Positions 46,004-60,381 of a stretch of DNA of 64,000 nt are shown here, in pieces. Numbering within the stretch: the stretch's first letter is position 1; each line of letters begins with the position of its first letter. The stretch is taken from NCBI GenBank assembly GCA_050084985.1, contig JBITNC010000002.1:36146001-36210000 (forward strand), written 5' to 3'. This stretch comes from Nageia nagi (Eukaryota > Pinophyta). The notes under the pieces were generated by a model that made no database searches, was not told where the DNA came from, and was given only the letters and a program-made list of their open reading frames with translations. The position numbers and the translations under genes are program-made.

Positions 46004-48974
46004 GATAACTCGTTTACTTACAATGATTTCCTTTTATATTTACTTTCACCATTTAATATTTCTCATTTGTTATTTATTGGCTACTATTCATTGTTGACTA
46101 TTTATTATTTTACTTTTTATTGAACTTCACCAACTTAAAATCTCCATAGTACACTTATACTATGCAATGTATACTAATCATTATTGTGTCATTATCTCCT
46201 TATTCTGGTTGCACCATTATCCCATTATAGTTTTCATTATAGCTTATTGGTGGACATCATGATCTTGCACAAGTTAGTAGTTAGGCACTATTACCAACTT
46301 TAAAATATACTAGTTACATAGAGATGATATATTTTTATAAAAAAAATTAATGATAACAATCCTTAACATAATAACTTTTGTAATTATTTAATTTTGTAGA
46401 AAATATAAACATTGATGTATGATTGCTTCAAGTTCTAACTTGATAGATAATTTCTTTATAAGTTTTGGGAGAACTATTTATTATTATATATTATGTACAA
46501 GTGCCTTTTGAGGCAAAAAATATGAAAAAAATGGAATTTTTTTTAATAAACTAGTAATTCTAATTTATAAGTAGCTAGTCCCATTTATTGAAGAATCTTG
46601 TGGCATCCATAAAATCTTGGTGCCATTTGTAAATACTAAAAAATAATTTTACTCAATTAATAGTATCTATTTTAAATAATTAAATATGTGCGTATAGTTA
46701 TCATAATTAGATATCAAATAATTGAGTTTACAACAATGTAATATATCTAAACGGAAATGAAGAACAAACCTATCATTATTAGCTTTTGAGATGAAATGAG
46801 CTAGATATGATATAAGAATGCTTGAGATTACCTAATCCTAAAATTTAGATTATTGTTCTTCTTTAGCTTTGCTACATCCACACATGAATATATATATATA
46901 TATATTACACAACATTATCTATGAAATGCAGTTTAATTTTGATTTCATTTGTTAGTTTACCTATAACAAGATCAAGTATAACTATAGAAGTAAAAGTATG
47001 AAGGCAATGATAACAATAGGGAACAAATTTAGACTTAATAGGTGGTGGTGAGAAGTACCTATAACATCCAATAATAAGAATTATAGAATGCATTTAGTAT
47101 GGACTATTAAGATTTGAATAATTATAGTTCTATCAAGCATATACTCCTTTTATAGACAAGCTTGCTTCTTGGTCAAGTCATCTTACTTAGCACTTATTAA
47201 ACCTTGTACCACAAAAGAAGGAAATATGTGAGATAACTAATGTATATAAGGCTAAGTGCTAGATAATATATAAATGAAATATATTAATTAATTATTTTTT
47301 TCTTGATACTTAACACATGATTTTTAATATATTAAAAATCATATCTAGGTATCTATAGATGCCCTCCTTTGAGCATGTGATTGCAAGAACCATAACCACA
47401 AGTCAAAGGACAAAATAAGTAATGAAAAAGATACTCCCCTAAATATTCAACATGATGAAAGGATGAGGTTCCATATTTTTGTTCTACTCTCCTTCTCCCT
47501 TTTTGACTTATGTATCACATGAATCACCAATGAATAAAGGAAACTAAGGGAAAAATAAAGAGATTTATAAAGGTAAACAAAAATTAAGAAACTACATGAA
47601 TATTATAGAATGTATCATTATTACCTCAAAATATATCATAGTATCATCATCATAGAATTATCAATGATCACCAAAGAATCATCATACTAAAGGGATTAAA
47701 ATTATCAAATATTATTATTAGTTATTGCACCAATTACTAAAGGGATAAGAATAATTAAAGATTGTTAATACTTATTGCCCCAACTACCAAACAGATGAAA
47801 ATAATTGAAGAATAATCATAGAATATGAAAATTATAATCATATTTTGAATTAATAATAATATTAAAATGATTTGTAATGCAAGATTATGGTAATTATGGT
47901 AAAGAACACATACTTGTACTTACCTTAGATTAGTATCATCTTGAATACTTTTAAATATAAATGTAAGAATCTATAGTTAACCTTAAATTCATACATATAA
48001 ATGAGTAAATAAACAACTTGAATATTTTGAGGAGAAAAAATTCTCATACAACATGTGAAAATGCATATATCCTAGAGGAGTTTTCTCCTAAAACTTTGTT
48101 GAAGATTTGATAGGAACATCAAAAATATGATTTTGGGCTTTATATTGCATAATTTCCATAAAAACCATGTGATAATGCATCATAACTTGGGAACAAGAGA
48201 ACCTGAAACTTTCTAAGATAATCACTATTGATTTATTAAAATTATCTAAGATTGAAATCATTAGATTATGGCTAAAAATTAATGAACAAACCTAATATTC
48301 ATGATAGATTTTCCTTCCTTTCTCATCCTTGAAAACTTCTAAATTACCCCTAATCCATTTGAGAAAAATATGTACAAGAAGTAGAAACTTACCTACTAGT
48401 CTTCTCATCTTCAATTTATGTTTTATAGAAAGGAAGAGATTAATGAATAAGTTGGATACCTTGTTTCCAAAAGAATTGAAAATAAGAACCAATATTCTTT
48501 AAAATAAGAGCAATGAATTGATATTTATGTTAGGAATAATTTGAATGTTTACTTATTTTTTCCATACTAACAACTCCAAATAAATTTATTAGAGAATATT
48601 CATCATCTTTTTCTTTTGAAGAAGAACTAACATATCTTATTCCTCTTTTTAACTTTATCTTTCCCATATATTTTATAATGAAGGCATACCTTGGTCTTTT
48701 TTTTCTAATTTGTCTCCTTTGTAGTTATGCATATCCATAAAATATTTTAGAGTAAACTCTGATGTGATCTTCATTATCTTCAACTAATTTTAAACTTACC
48801 TCTTGGATGTTATCTTCTTGAGTGATTTAAAGTTGTTGCAACTATTTTTGATAGATATGATGGTCTTTTTCTATCATTTTCATTGTATAATATATATTTG
48901 ATCTTTTATCACTATAATATTCATAATCTATTGCACATTGATGTACAACTTAATATTCTGATATGTTGTGTTAT
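46004..48974. other. AT-rich, no gene recognised
   Basis: A long stretch with only short unassignable frames. An (AT)n run lies at 46888-46906. Around 47690-47800 the sequence acaccaattactaaagggat...taataattaaag recurs once as a diverged direct repeat of roughly 60 bp. Confidence 0.5.
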
Positions 48975-51261
48975 TATTAGGAATGGAGCCTAATTTTTTG
49001 GCCAAGTGAAGTTTTTCATCTCTCTATTGTATAATTGACATGCACAAGATCAATCTATAAGACTAATAAGTGGGTAGAGGACTAATCAAGGATAATTGGC
49101 TAGCATGGGACCAATCAGTAGGATCATCTAGTTGATCAATGTAGTTGGAAAGGTGGTGAATGACCCAAAAAACCTTCACATCTTGATGGTGGATGATCAA
49201 ATACCAAAGACATGTAAACTCTATTTTGAGTTACCAAACTTAGTCTTTGGCCATTCTAAGGTTGTGAACTTGATTCTTAATTGGGTGGAAAATATTAAAC
49301 TTATAAAATTACTCCAATTGAGAGTACTAAAAATAATATTTTATGAATCTATAAATATATGTAAGAACATTATGAAATTGGTTTTGTAGAATTTGCATAG
49401 GTTGAGGAATAGGAAGAGGAGGTAAATCCTTATTGACAGAGATTTTTGTAGTGAGGATTCCTTGTAAGAATTAAGAGGAAGGTACAATGGTTTGGATATT
49501 GGTTGTTTCCTTTGGTGTCTTGGATTTATTAATTCAAGGATTGGATATTCTCCCTGGATGTAGCCCACATCGAGTAAACCACATTACATAGTTTATCAAA
49601 TCTAGTTTGTGTGATCTTATTGCTTATTTTTGTTTAGTTTAAATTATATTAATTGATCAACTATATTTTTATATAGTGAATCCTAAAAAGTGGTATCAAA
49701 GCTTTACTTTCATTGGGCACTTTACAGAAAGGAATTGAGGGATTTTGGATTAAGTGGGAATAATGGCAGAAGAAGGGGGCTTTACAGTGGAAAGTTTAAT
49801 GGCCAAGATTTTCAATTTTGGAAAATGAAAATGGGGGACTACTTGTACCAAAAGGGTCTTTTTCTATCTCTTAAGGGTAAGACACAGAAACCTTTAGCTA
49901 TGTCATATGAGGAGTGGGATCTCCTTAATAAAAAGGTATTGGATAAAATATTATATCTTGAATCCATTATTTCTTTCAATATATCAAGTGAAAAGAGTAC
50001 CAAAGATGTTTTGGATAAATTAAATATATTGTATGAAAAGCCCTCAACCTCAAACAAGATATCTCTAATGAAAAAGTTATTTAATATGAAAATGGTTGAA
50101 GGAGGATCCATTCCATAGCACTTTAATGATTTTAATACTATACTAATTAATTGAATTTAATGGGTTTAGATTTTGATGATGATATTAGGGTCTTTTTGAT
50201 ATTATTCTCATTGTTAGATATTTGGAATAACTTGGTAATGGTAGTAAGTAACTTTGCTTTAGATTCTAACAAGTTGAAATTTGATGATGCAATGGGTATA
50301 TTTCTTAGTGAGGATATGTAGAGAAAATCCATCAATGAAATAACAAGCAATCCTAGTGCATTAACCATTGAGAATAAGGGAAGATAGAGGGAGAGAAGTA
50401 AAAATAAAAATCAAGAAAAATTATAAGGTAACTCCAAGGGAAAAGGTAATGTAGAGCATTGGTATTGTGGTAATAAGGGAGATTTGAAGGAGGGTTGGTC
50501 TAGGAGGGTATATGGAAGGAGAGTTGGTCTAGGAGGGTATATGGAAAAGAGCAAAATGAAGGTAATGGAGTTTGATTTTTGGGCTAAGTGAAGTTTGATA
50601 GCTCTCTCTTTTGTAATAAACATGCATAAGGATGATCTATAGTATTGATTGATGTACAAAGGATCAATCATGACAAATCAACCAATAGGGGTCTAATCAA
50701 TAGTATCGTTTGATCAATTAGTGCAATCGATAGGATGGTGATAGACTTGATAGACCTAATCGACCTGATGGAATCCAATCATGGACCAAATATTTGTAAA
50801 CTCTATTTTTAGGCACCAAATTTGGTCTTTTGATATTCTATTTGAGTCTGCATTTGATGGAAAATTTTAGACTTGTAAAATCACTCTAGTTGAGAGTACT
50901 AAAAATAAGATTGTATGAATCTATAAATATCTGTAAGATCATTATGGGATTGTTTATATATACATTATATAAGTATGAGGAATAGGAAGATAAAGTAGAT
51001 CTTTATTGAGAGAGTTTGTTGTATTGAGTATTCCTTGTAAGAACCAAGAGGAAGGTACATCGATTTAGTTGTTGGTTGTTTCCTATGGTGGCTTGGACTA
51101 ATTAATTTAAGGATTGGATATTCTCTATGGATGTATCCCACATCAGGTGAACTACATTACACAGTTTTTCATCTCTTACTTATGTGATCTTGTTGCTTAT
51201 TTTCTTCTAGTTTAAAGTAGATTAATTGCTCAACTATATTTTTATATAGTGAATCCTAACA
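48975..51261 (+). mobile_element. Copia derivative D: LTR-gag-LTR without pol
   Basis: Two related LTRs of about 710 bp (48975-49687 and 50557-51261, sharing e.g. ctaagtgaagttt near the start and tatatagtgaatcctaa at the end) flank only about 870 bp. The primer-binding site is at 49691-49702 (TGGTATCAAAGC, one change from the tRNA-iMet complement). A purine-rich stretch precedes the right LTR. The putative target duplication GTTAT/ATTAT matches 4 of 5. No protease, integrase or reverse transcriptase is present. Confidence 0.8.
49690..50530 (+). pseudogene. Copia gag remnant of element D
   Basis: The open part to 50118 reads GKFNGQDFQFWKMKMGDYLY, EEWDLLNKKVLDKI, KLNILYEKPSTSNKISLMKK and FNMKMVEGGSI, matching the Copia gag polypeptide (UBN2) pattern. 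After a stop it continues with KLKFDDAMGIFLSEDM and a degraded zinc knuckle (HWYCGNKGDLKEGW) near 50458-50500. A 29-bp direct duplication (ttggtctaggagggtatatgga) follows at 50495-50546. Confidence 0.8.
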
Positions 51262-51289
51262 ATTATCATACTATATCTTCTAGATAATG

Positions 51290-51600
51290 CCAACTACCAA
51301 ATTTATTGAATGAATTTAAGTTATTTTTCTTCAAATATATACGTCTATGGGTGAAATTTGATCATTGTAACTTATTTTTCTAATGTTTCTAAAATTGCAT
51401 CCTCTTTAAAAAATAAATCCATTTCATTATGGGGGACTATCAAACTCTCTTTTAGATTACACATTCTGAATATCTCCTAATCTATTGTAATCTTATGAAC
51501 ATGACCTTCATGTTTGAACTTAATAAATCTATAAATGGTAGATGGAATAAAACCCATGGCATATATCCATGGTTTTCCAAGCAATAAATTCAAAATTTCA
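51290..51600 (-). pseudogene. Gypsy protease C-terminal scrap
   Basis: The minus frame reads EILNLLLGKPWIYAMGFIPS, then TIYRFIKFKHEGHV, matching the plant Gypsy protease pattern YNLLLGRPWIHxxxAVPSTLHQxxKFP. No other part of the element was recognised around it; 51600-52450 has no clear frame. Confidence 0.6.
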
Positions 51601-52450
51601 AAAAGAATTATGGGGATATTCATGGAAACTTAGTGATCATAAGATAAGAGAACATATCCAAAGGATTAATCAATTACAGATAAGGATTAAAGGATCAATG
51701 TTAATCCAAGATAAACCAACTACTAATGAAGAGTTGCCATGTTATACAAAATCTTCCACACATCCCAACAACCAGTTGATGACCTACAAAACCAAATTCA
51801 AGAAAAAAAATAGAAGAGTGAAAAAAGAGAATAATGAATAAATAGAAAGTAGTTATTTCCACATCAATATATAATAAGAGATATAAATATTATGAGATTA
51901 TCATCAAATTTTGGTGATCCTTTGTAATCTCTTATCTTGATAAATGCATATTTGTTTCCCTATTTTAAATTAATTCTCTAAACCTAGTACTATTGCATTC
52001 AACTTTTTCATTTCTACTTTTTTTTATTGATCTTATTTGTAGGAAAGAATCCATCAAACAAATTTTATCTGAATAGCCAAATTGGTCTGCATTTATCTTC
52101 TACAAGTTTATTCAATGCAAATGTTTCTTTCATTATCATAGAAGTATGCATCTTAACCTCTATCCTAACTTCTTCCTCTCATCTATTAATGCAATGACTT
52201 TTACAAAATTGCCCATTGATCCATTGAGTTCTATTAGCCAAATTTTGAAACTACATTGGTAATATTTTATGATTTAAGTTCATCTAAACTTTGTTAATGT
52301 TATTATGAAGTCTTGTATTTTCTTGGCCTAAATCTCACCAATAAATGAAATCGAATATTTTTCATATCAAATTTGGTTGAAGAGGTTGCAAGCATTAGTA
52401 CTATTGAATTGCCTCATGGTCCAAGTTAAATCAAGATATCAACAAATTCT

Positions 52451-52643
52451 TGTTGGAATGTATAATGCATTACTGTAAGTCTCTTAATGTAATTCACTTA
52501 ATAGTGAATATGATAATGTAAATTCACTAATACTTAAAATTATCCCTAGATATCTTTTAAGCATTTATGAATATGATAATGTAACTTGTCCTACACTCCA
52601 TCTCACGAACATGCCCCTTGGGTAAAAGGGTGATTCATGTAAT
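52451..52643 (+). repeat. 5' LTR of Copia E, first part
   Basis: Matches the reverse complement of 45998 leftwards (TGTTGGAATGTATAATGCATTA, ...aacttgtcctaca, a catgcccctt(g/a)ggtaaaagg stretch). The remaining part is at 60855-61172. Confidence 0.85.
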
Positions 52644-54129
52644 TGAAGAAATTAACCCTTTCTGAATTAACTTCTAATCTTTCAAGATCTTAACAAGGCA
52701 CTTTCAACATCAACACAATATCATAATAACTAAAGCCAATCACACAAATAACACAAGATATAAAGTGGTTCCTTCCTTCTTGGGAGTATGTCAAGTAACT
52801 AAGATCTTCTTATTCTTAAGGACCTCTCTTACAAAAACTCTTCTCTCTCTTACACTCTAAACCTATAACAAAGCTTGCATTACAATTGTGTACCTAAAGA
52901 AGTATTTTCTTTTTATAAAAAGAAACTCACTCTATAATTAATCCCTTTCCTATTTTTAATTCTTTACCTATTTTTAATCCTTCTTCTATTTTTATTCCCT
53001 TAATACTTTAAGGTATCTAATGATACTTTAAATATTAAATGAATTTATATTAAAGAGAAATATTACACAATATTAAATTACAAATTCTAGCACTCCCCCT
53101 TAATGTAATATTGGGATAGAGCATAGAGAAGAGAAGAAAAATAGAGTAAAAAAGATTTCTCCTCCAAAGAGATACAAACAAAGATGAGAGCTCTTACATC
53201 ATTGAGAAATAAGCAAGATCTTAGTTTGATACTCATTACAATACCATTTGATAAAATACTTTACAATACGATCATTAACCATAATTGGTTTCACTGTAAG
53301 TTTAGTCGATCAACACTGAGTTGACATATAAGCCTCCATGAGCCTACCCACACAAAGTAAGTAACTTGCACTCTCTAGATGAAACCTGTAAGCTACAAGT
53401 AGCTTATAAATAAGATCAATTAGATGCATCATATAACATTCATATCAATCACAAGATAAATGAACTAAGTAATGCCATCCATAAACTGATAAATGATGCA
53501 TTATAAGTCATCACAAATATGCCAAGCCAATACTTGTAGTCATCAACTGTATATAGAAACATGTGTTGATCAACAACAAAAAATTATATGTGCATATATA
53601 AGTTACTCATATATGGATAACCAAATAGTGCTAACAAACACATACTAATTTCTCATATAGTGATAACAAAATAAAATGTACCATGAGTTCCTCACACAAA
53701 GTGAACTAACCATGAAGGTGTACATTTAGATCAACACTATACAATAAAAAATATAGCCTTCTAAGGATGAATTTATCATCATAAACATAAATTCAACCTT
53801 CATTTCTCCTTAAATACAACTTCACTACCATAAGAAACTTTCAAAGTGTGCACAATAAAGTTTCTATAGCAGTTAGTGAATAAATCAAGAAAGATAAAGT
53901 CAGATGAATAGAGTTATAGTTGTTGCATCAAAAAAAAAAATTCTAATATAATGTGCTTGGATTTGAGGTACACTATAAGTTATCATTAAGATGCTAAGCC
54001 CATACTTTTAGTTACCAAATAGAGAAATGTATAAACAAGTATAGAAACCAAACAAAAGTTCCAAAACTTTATTAAGAAGGAAGAAATTACAATGGATTCA
54101 ATAAGAATTCAACATTTACTCCCTTTTTG

Positions 54130-57100
54130 AGGGAAATTTCACCAACCCAATAGACTCCTAAGCTTACATAACTGAGCTTCAGGAAGGGGCTTAGTGAACA
54201 AATAAGCAAATTTTAGGATTGATTGACAATCCTGCAAGTGTAAAAGACCATCCAGAACCTTCTCTCTAATGAAGTGGACTTGAATTTATACATGCTTTGT
54301 TCTCTGATGCAAAATAAGATTATTTATCAAAGCAATAGTTGACTAATTATCTAAAGAAATTTATGATTAATAAACTTGTTCATACCATATTTCTTTTAGA
54401 AGATGCCTCAACCAAATGGCTTCTTGGGTTGCAACTGATATTACATGATATTCAACCTAAGTGGTGGAGAGAGCAGTAGTAAGATGCTTCTTGGATTCCA
54501 AAGAGATGGCATCTGAACCAATGCTAAATACATAAGTATAGGTTGATTTTCTATTATCTCTATCTCCTCCATAGTCAAAATTTGAGAATCCTAAGAGAAC
54601 AAACAAAAGAAACTTGTCATCCTTGAGAGCAAGATCTTTAGTGCCTACAACATACCTCAAAATTTACTTAATAGCATTGAAGTGCTTAACATATGAATTT
54701 TGCATAAAATAAGCCATCAAATTCATGATCAAGGCAATATATAACCTAGAGATAGTCAAATAAAGAAGACTACCAATTAGTTATTTGTAAGCCATAGCAT
54801 CTGCCAATTGAGAGTTTGAACTAAGAGACAAAGTGATTCCAAGAGAGACTAAGATTTTAGCATGCTTGCATTCCTCCATTCTAAACTTTTGCAAGATATA
54901 TGATATATACTTAGATTGACTAAGGTAAGTATAATATTTGTATTGGTACACTTGCATACCAAGGTAGTAATGCAATAGATCAAGATTAGTCATTTCAAAA
55001 GTTACCTTAAGTTTGGATATGCAGTCTTGTATGAGAATCATATTATTCCCTGTAATCAACAAATCATCCACATAAAGAAGAATCAAGATCAAGTATTATC
55101 CTTGGTTGAGCACATAAATATCTGTGTCAAATAAGCATTTAAAAAATCCAATATCTTCAAAGTATACTAAAATATTTTTGTACTAGGCCCTTGGTGCTTA
55201 CTTAAGTCCATACAAAGACTTCTTTAACTTGCACATAAAATATTGTTTGCCTTCAACAACAAACCCTTCTAGTTGATTCATGTAGATTTTCACATCTAAT
55301 TCACCATTGGGAAAAGCACTCTTGACATCAAGTTGTAAAAATTTCTATCCTTAAGTTGCTAAAAGAGTTAGGATTACCATGATAGTAGGCATCTTTACCA
55401 CTGGAGCAAAGGTTTCATCATAATCAACTCTCTATTTTTAAGTGAAATCCTTAGCTATTAACCTTGATTTGTATTTATCAATCTCTCAAATTGAGTTATA
55501 TTTGACCTTATAAATCCATTTGTTACTAATCATATTACATTCATTAGGATAAGAAACCAAATTCCAAGTTTGATTCTTCATTAAACCCTCATACTCCACA
55601 TTCATTGCATTCACCTAACACTCATGTTTTGAAGCTTCTTTGTAGGATGAGGGCTCATTCTTGCAATCAATTTTAGCAAATAAAAGTTTATTAATGATCA
55701 TACTCCTTGTTATCCTTTGTGTTGGAGAGTTTTGTTCCTTAGGTGACAAATCCACACTAACATCCAACCAGTTAGGAGCAACAAAAGAATCATCACCCTC
55801 ATCTAGGTTCTCATAAGAAGCAAACTCTTTAGGTAGTTCATTGAACTTTATATCTCTTGATATAAATACTACACTGGAAGAAGGTTGGTATAGCCTATAG
55901 CCTCTATGCTGATTGTCATAGCCCACAAAGATACACTTTTTGAATCTCTTATCAAGATTCTTCCTTTTATTAGGAACAACAAAGGCATAAGCATCACAAC
56001 CAAAGATCCTAAAGTGAAATATGTTAGGTTTCTTTCCTATCCATGCCTCATATAGAGTTTTACCTTTAACTTCTTTCATAGGACATCTATTTAAGATGTA
56101 TATTGTAGTATTTATAGTTTCACCCCATAAGAAGCTAAGAAGATTACCCAACATACATCTTGTCATTTCTTGAATGGTTCTATTCTTGTTTTTTACAACA
56201 CCATTTTTCTAAGGAGTGTAAGGGATAGTAAACTACCTTTTGATTCTATACTTGGTACAAAAATCATTGAATTCATTATTAGTATACTCACCCCCATTAT
56301 AAGATCTTAACATATTAATTTTGAATTTAGATTAATTTTCTACTAAGGCTTTGAAATCTTTGAACCTATCAAAGGTTTCATCCTTGTGCTCTATAAGATA
56401 ACCAAATGACATCATGTTAAAATCATCAATAAATTTCAAGACATAAGATGCTCCTCTTAGTGACTTAGTTGGAAATGAACCCATAAATTCTATATGCACA
56501 AGTTGAAGAGGCTGAGTTGCTCTAGTTGCCTTATCATTTGGAAATTTTTACCAATTCATTTTACCTAGAATGCACTTCTCATAAAGATCAATTATAGGTG
56601 ATATTATAGGAAAACCTTCCATAAGTTCATGATCTTTCATGAATTGAATTTTCTTATGGTTTAGATGGCCTAATTGATGGTGCCAAAGATTGCTTCTAGA
56701 ACAAACATTAGTTCTGAGGCACATGTTTATTGGAGATTGATCTACAATGTAGAGGTCATCTTGCATTGAACCTTTCACTAAAGTGGTAAGACCCTTTTTC
56801 ATGCACCAAGAGTGTGAGTTAAACTCAAAGGAGTAACCCTTCCTTGCAACATGAATTATGGAAATGAGATTCATAGTGAGTTTAGGCACATAAAGCACAT
56901 TCTTAAGAATATTATTTTGTATCAACATACTCCTAATATCTTGAACTTCAAGGATTGAACTATCACCTATCACAACTACATTTTTTCTATACTTATGAAA
57001 GTTTTCAAACTTATTCTTTTCAAAATACATGTGATTAATGTATCCATAATCAACAATCTAATCATTTATCAAAGTGCTAGACTTAGAGTAAAAGGCAATA

Positions 57101-57996
57101 ACATAAGCATAATTCTTATACTTCTTATTATTAGATTTGTTTGGTTTTTTAGATTCTTTATCACCTTGCCCTTTTTCTTTTCTTGAAGCAATCAACTTTT
57201 ATATGACCATAGCAGTTACAAAAATTACAATTTCTATCAAATTTAGCTTTAGTTTTATTTGATTTATCATTACCATAATTCTTCTTGTTCCCATATTTCT
57301 TGAAGTTCTTCTTAGGAGCATTAGAACCTCTCTTTTTATTATGGTTCTTCTTTTTGAAGTGAGGCTTCATTGGACCAAGTGCCACAGATGCTCCTTAGAA
57401 GTGGTGATCCACATTTTATTGTTAAATATTTTCTCATGCTTCAATAAAAATCTTGATAGATTTTTCAAGGAGAACACTTCTTTTTCATTATCAATCCTTG
57501 TTTCAATAACAGTCACAAACTGACTAAACTTAGCAGAGAGGCTTTGGAGGATGATGAAATTCAAAAACTCATCATTGATCCAATTGCAACCACACCCCAT
57601 AAGCTAAGTCCTAAGGTCAACAATATTATTCAAATATATAGCCATAATTTCATTTTCCTCTTGACATGATTGAAGCAATTTCTAAAGAATGGTGAACCTC
57701 CTAAAAAATGTAGTACCAAGGTAGATACTCTTTAGTTTATCCTAAGCTTCCTTTGCAATATTTGAAGAAGATATCATGAGGAAGATCTCATATGAAACTA
57801 CAAAAAAGATCATAGATGTTGCCAAATCATTCTCAGTATTATAAGCTTCAAGTTCCTTCTCTCTAGATGGAGCAACTTGGTTTTCATTGACAATCATCCA
57901 AAGTTTCCATGCTTGAAGTTCTGCCTTCATCCTTGGTTTTCAAATACCATAGTTGGAACTATCTAAGATATGCTTGGGTGCAAAAGAGTCTCCCAT
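54130..57996 (-). pseudogene. Copia C gag-pol polyprotein, heavily decayed
   Basis: Gag begins at about 57996 (MGDSFAPKHILDSSNY). The zinc knuckle (CNFCNCYGHIKVDC) is near 57190-57240, and the protease and pre-integrase region (HHQLGHLNHKKI) lies at 56548-57030. Integrase with linker is at 55615-56166, reverse transcriptase with YVDDLLITGNN near 55060, and RNase H at 54130-54660. Numerous stops and shifts are present throughout. About half of the ORF-sized pieces align directly with A and B. Confidence 0.88.
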
Positions 57997-58129
57997 TGCT
58001 ACAAAATAATATAAAAGAGATAAACAACATAAGCATACATGTTGAATTTAAAAATATTAATTATACAAAAATATGTTTGAACTAATCAACAAAATAAATG
58101 CTTAATTATTAACAAGAATAATAATCATA

Positions 58130-58570
58130 CATCCAACATCTTCGTTGCCAAGTATAACCAAAGAAAGGGAAAAGTTGAGGCTTATTTTCTTGTCTAAAAT
58201 TAGTCCTTCACTTGGATGCCCACAAAGAGCCCAGGTCCTACCAATCTTCAACCAATGCCCCTTGGGTAGCGATATACTCTCACATGGAGAAGTACAAGCT
58301 ATTTTTCAAGGTTGTGACTATTATTGGACTGGCCAAATTAATTATCTTGATTAAGTTTTTAGTTTTTCTCTTAGTTTATCAAGATAATCCTTGAATGGAT
58401 GGGCAAACATATGGTATCCCTACACACATACATATCCACCTATATGGAGTTAAGTCCAAACCAATAGAGAACTTAGGAAAAATTAAGAAGTATAAACTTT
58501 TCATCACCACTTGAATCATCGGATTCAAAGACTCCAGTCCACCTTATCCTCACCTCATGGCTCCCCAAAT
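58130..58570 (-). other. Conserved leader segment, Copia C
   Basis: The counterpart of the pre-gag leader of A and B (ccttcacttggatgcccac, a gatatactctcaca(t/a)gga stretch, and the gtatccctacacaca block). It has survived in an element whose coding region is badly decayed. Confidence 0.55.
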
Positions 58571-59504
58571 AAGTCATGTTGTGAAAAAAATGTATGGATT
58601 TTTTCATTTTAGGGGAAGCAATTTTTAATGTTTACGTACTTTGTATATAAAGTAAAAGTGCAAAACAAATAAAGTGCTTTAAGAAATGAAACTACATCCC
58701 ACATCATCCATAAGTATGAACCAAAGAGTCCAATGGGTTTTGGATCTCTTTACATAAGGTTCATTAATTTTAAGTAACAACAAATGAGCCTAAGAGTCTA
58801 ATGGATTTTGTTACAACCCTTAATGGAACTCTTTACAAAGATTTATTATCAAAAATGAAGAATTCTTCCTCTTGTTACTTAAAAAATTGACTTAAAATAA
58901 ATCTTTATTTGTAATTTAACATAAAAAAACAAGGCAAAAATATTTAAGAAAACTTTATCCATTCACATGCATTTAAATTTTTTTTATCCAATCACATGTG
59001 CGCATCAAATATGCATTAAGATAAACATGATTAATTTATGCATACTCAACATTAACCTATGCATAATTAATTACCATTAATCTATGCATAAAATATTAAC
59101 ATTGACCTATGCAATAATCCATGCATAAATTAATTTGCCCTTATTATCATGGTTAAAAAAAATTCCTTAAAATAGCTTGCACTAAAGGTAATAATTAGCA
59201 AATAAAGAAATACAAGGCTAAAAAAAATGCTTATAATAAAATTAGCATAAAATATTTAACTTATAGTTCATACTTACTTTAAAAAATAATCCCTCTTATT
59301 TTTAAACAATTCCTTCCCCCTTTTTTTAAAAAAGATTCTCTCTTTTAAAAAAAAAAAAAACAATAGAAAATTTTTTTCCCCTTCTCTTAAAAATAATTTA
59401 AAAATAGACACTTTTCTTTTTAAACCACACACATATATATATATATATAGCTTAAAAAATTAATTAAAAAAATATGTTTTTTAAATTTTAATAAATAATA
59501 AAAA

Positions 59505-59730
59505 AATTAATGGGGCAAGCCCCTCAGGTTGCATGTACCCCCTTGGGAACTATGCACCCTCTTGGGCATCATGTGCCGTTCGAGGTTGACATGCCCCCTG
59601 GGTAGATATGCACCCCTCAGGAACTATGTGCCCCCTTGGGGATTGTGCACCCCCTTGGGAGTTTGTGCACCTCCCTTGTAGAGCCATGTCCCCTTAGGGA
59701 CTATGTGCCCCCCTTTGGGGCTACGATTTT
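59505..59730. repeat. GC-rich degenerate short repeat in Copia C leader
   Basis: About nine units of 20-30 bp built on ctatgtgccccc(c)ttggggga or close variants, in strongly AT-rich surroundings. Neither A nor B has it. It lies where A and B carry host-gene cargo. Confidence 0.75.
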
Positions 59731-59831
59731 TTTTTAATAAAATAAAACTAGAAATATAAAAAACTGTAAAACATAGTAAAAAAAGTATTTTTATTTTTTT
59801 TTTATAATATAAAAAGAACTAGTTATATATA

Positions 59832-59875
59832 TAAACACACACACACACACACACACACACAACACACATATAATA
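59832..59875. repeat. (CA)n microsatellite with flanking (TA)n
   Basis: An (AC)n run at 59836-59862 and nearby (TA)n runs at 59430-59450 and 59868-59882, all in the leader of Copia C. Confidence 0.9.
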
Positions 59876-60381
59876 TATATATAAAATACAGTTTTATAAA
59901 AACTATAAATTTTTTTTACAAGCTTACTAGCATAGTAAATTTTTTTGTAATATAGTAAAATAAATTTGCAAAAAAATTACCGAATTCTACATTAAGTAGA
60001 CATTTGCAATTTTAAGCTATAAAAACTTATCATTGCTAAATTTAAGCAAATTTACTCAAAACTTACCTATTATTGCTACACATTAGGCAATTTTACTTAA
60101 AAAATTGTAACTCAACAAACTAAAATAATGCATAGCAATAACATTATATTAAACTAAAATGTTAATATAGCGATATATTATCTACTTTAATCAAATTTTG
60201 CTAGCCTTAACCTCATCATTATGGAACCAAAAAGGTTAGTAATAAAAGCAAAATTTGATAAAAAAGAGGTAAGAGATTATACCTTCAAATGCTTTTACCT
60301 CAACAAAGTAGATGGAGAAAGAGGAGGAATGGACCTTCAAAGATATTGAAGAGGATCCTCCAACCATGCTCTAATACCACT

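Noticed and set aside
49839-50111. Minus-strand frame of 90 codons in element D
   Set aside because: Antisense shadow of the Copia gag.
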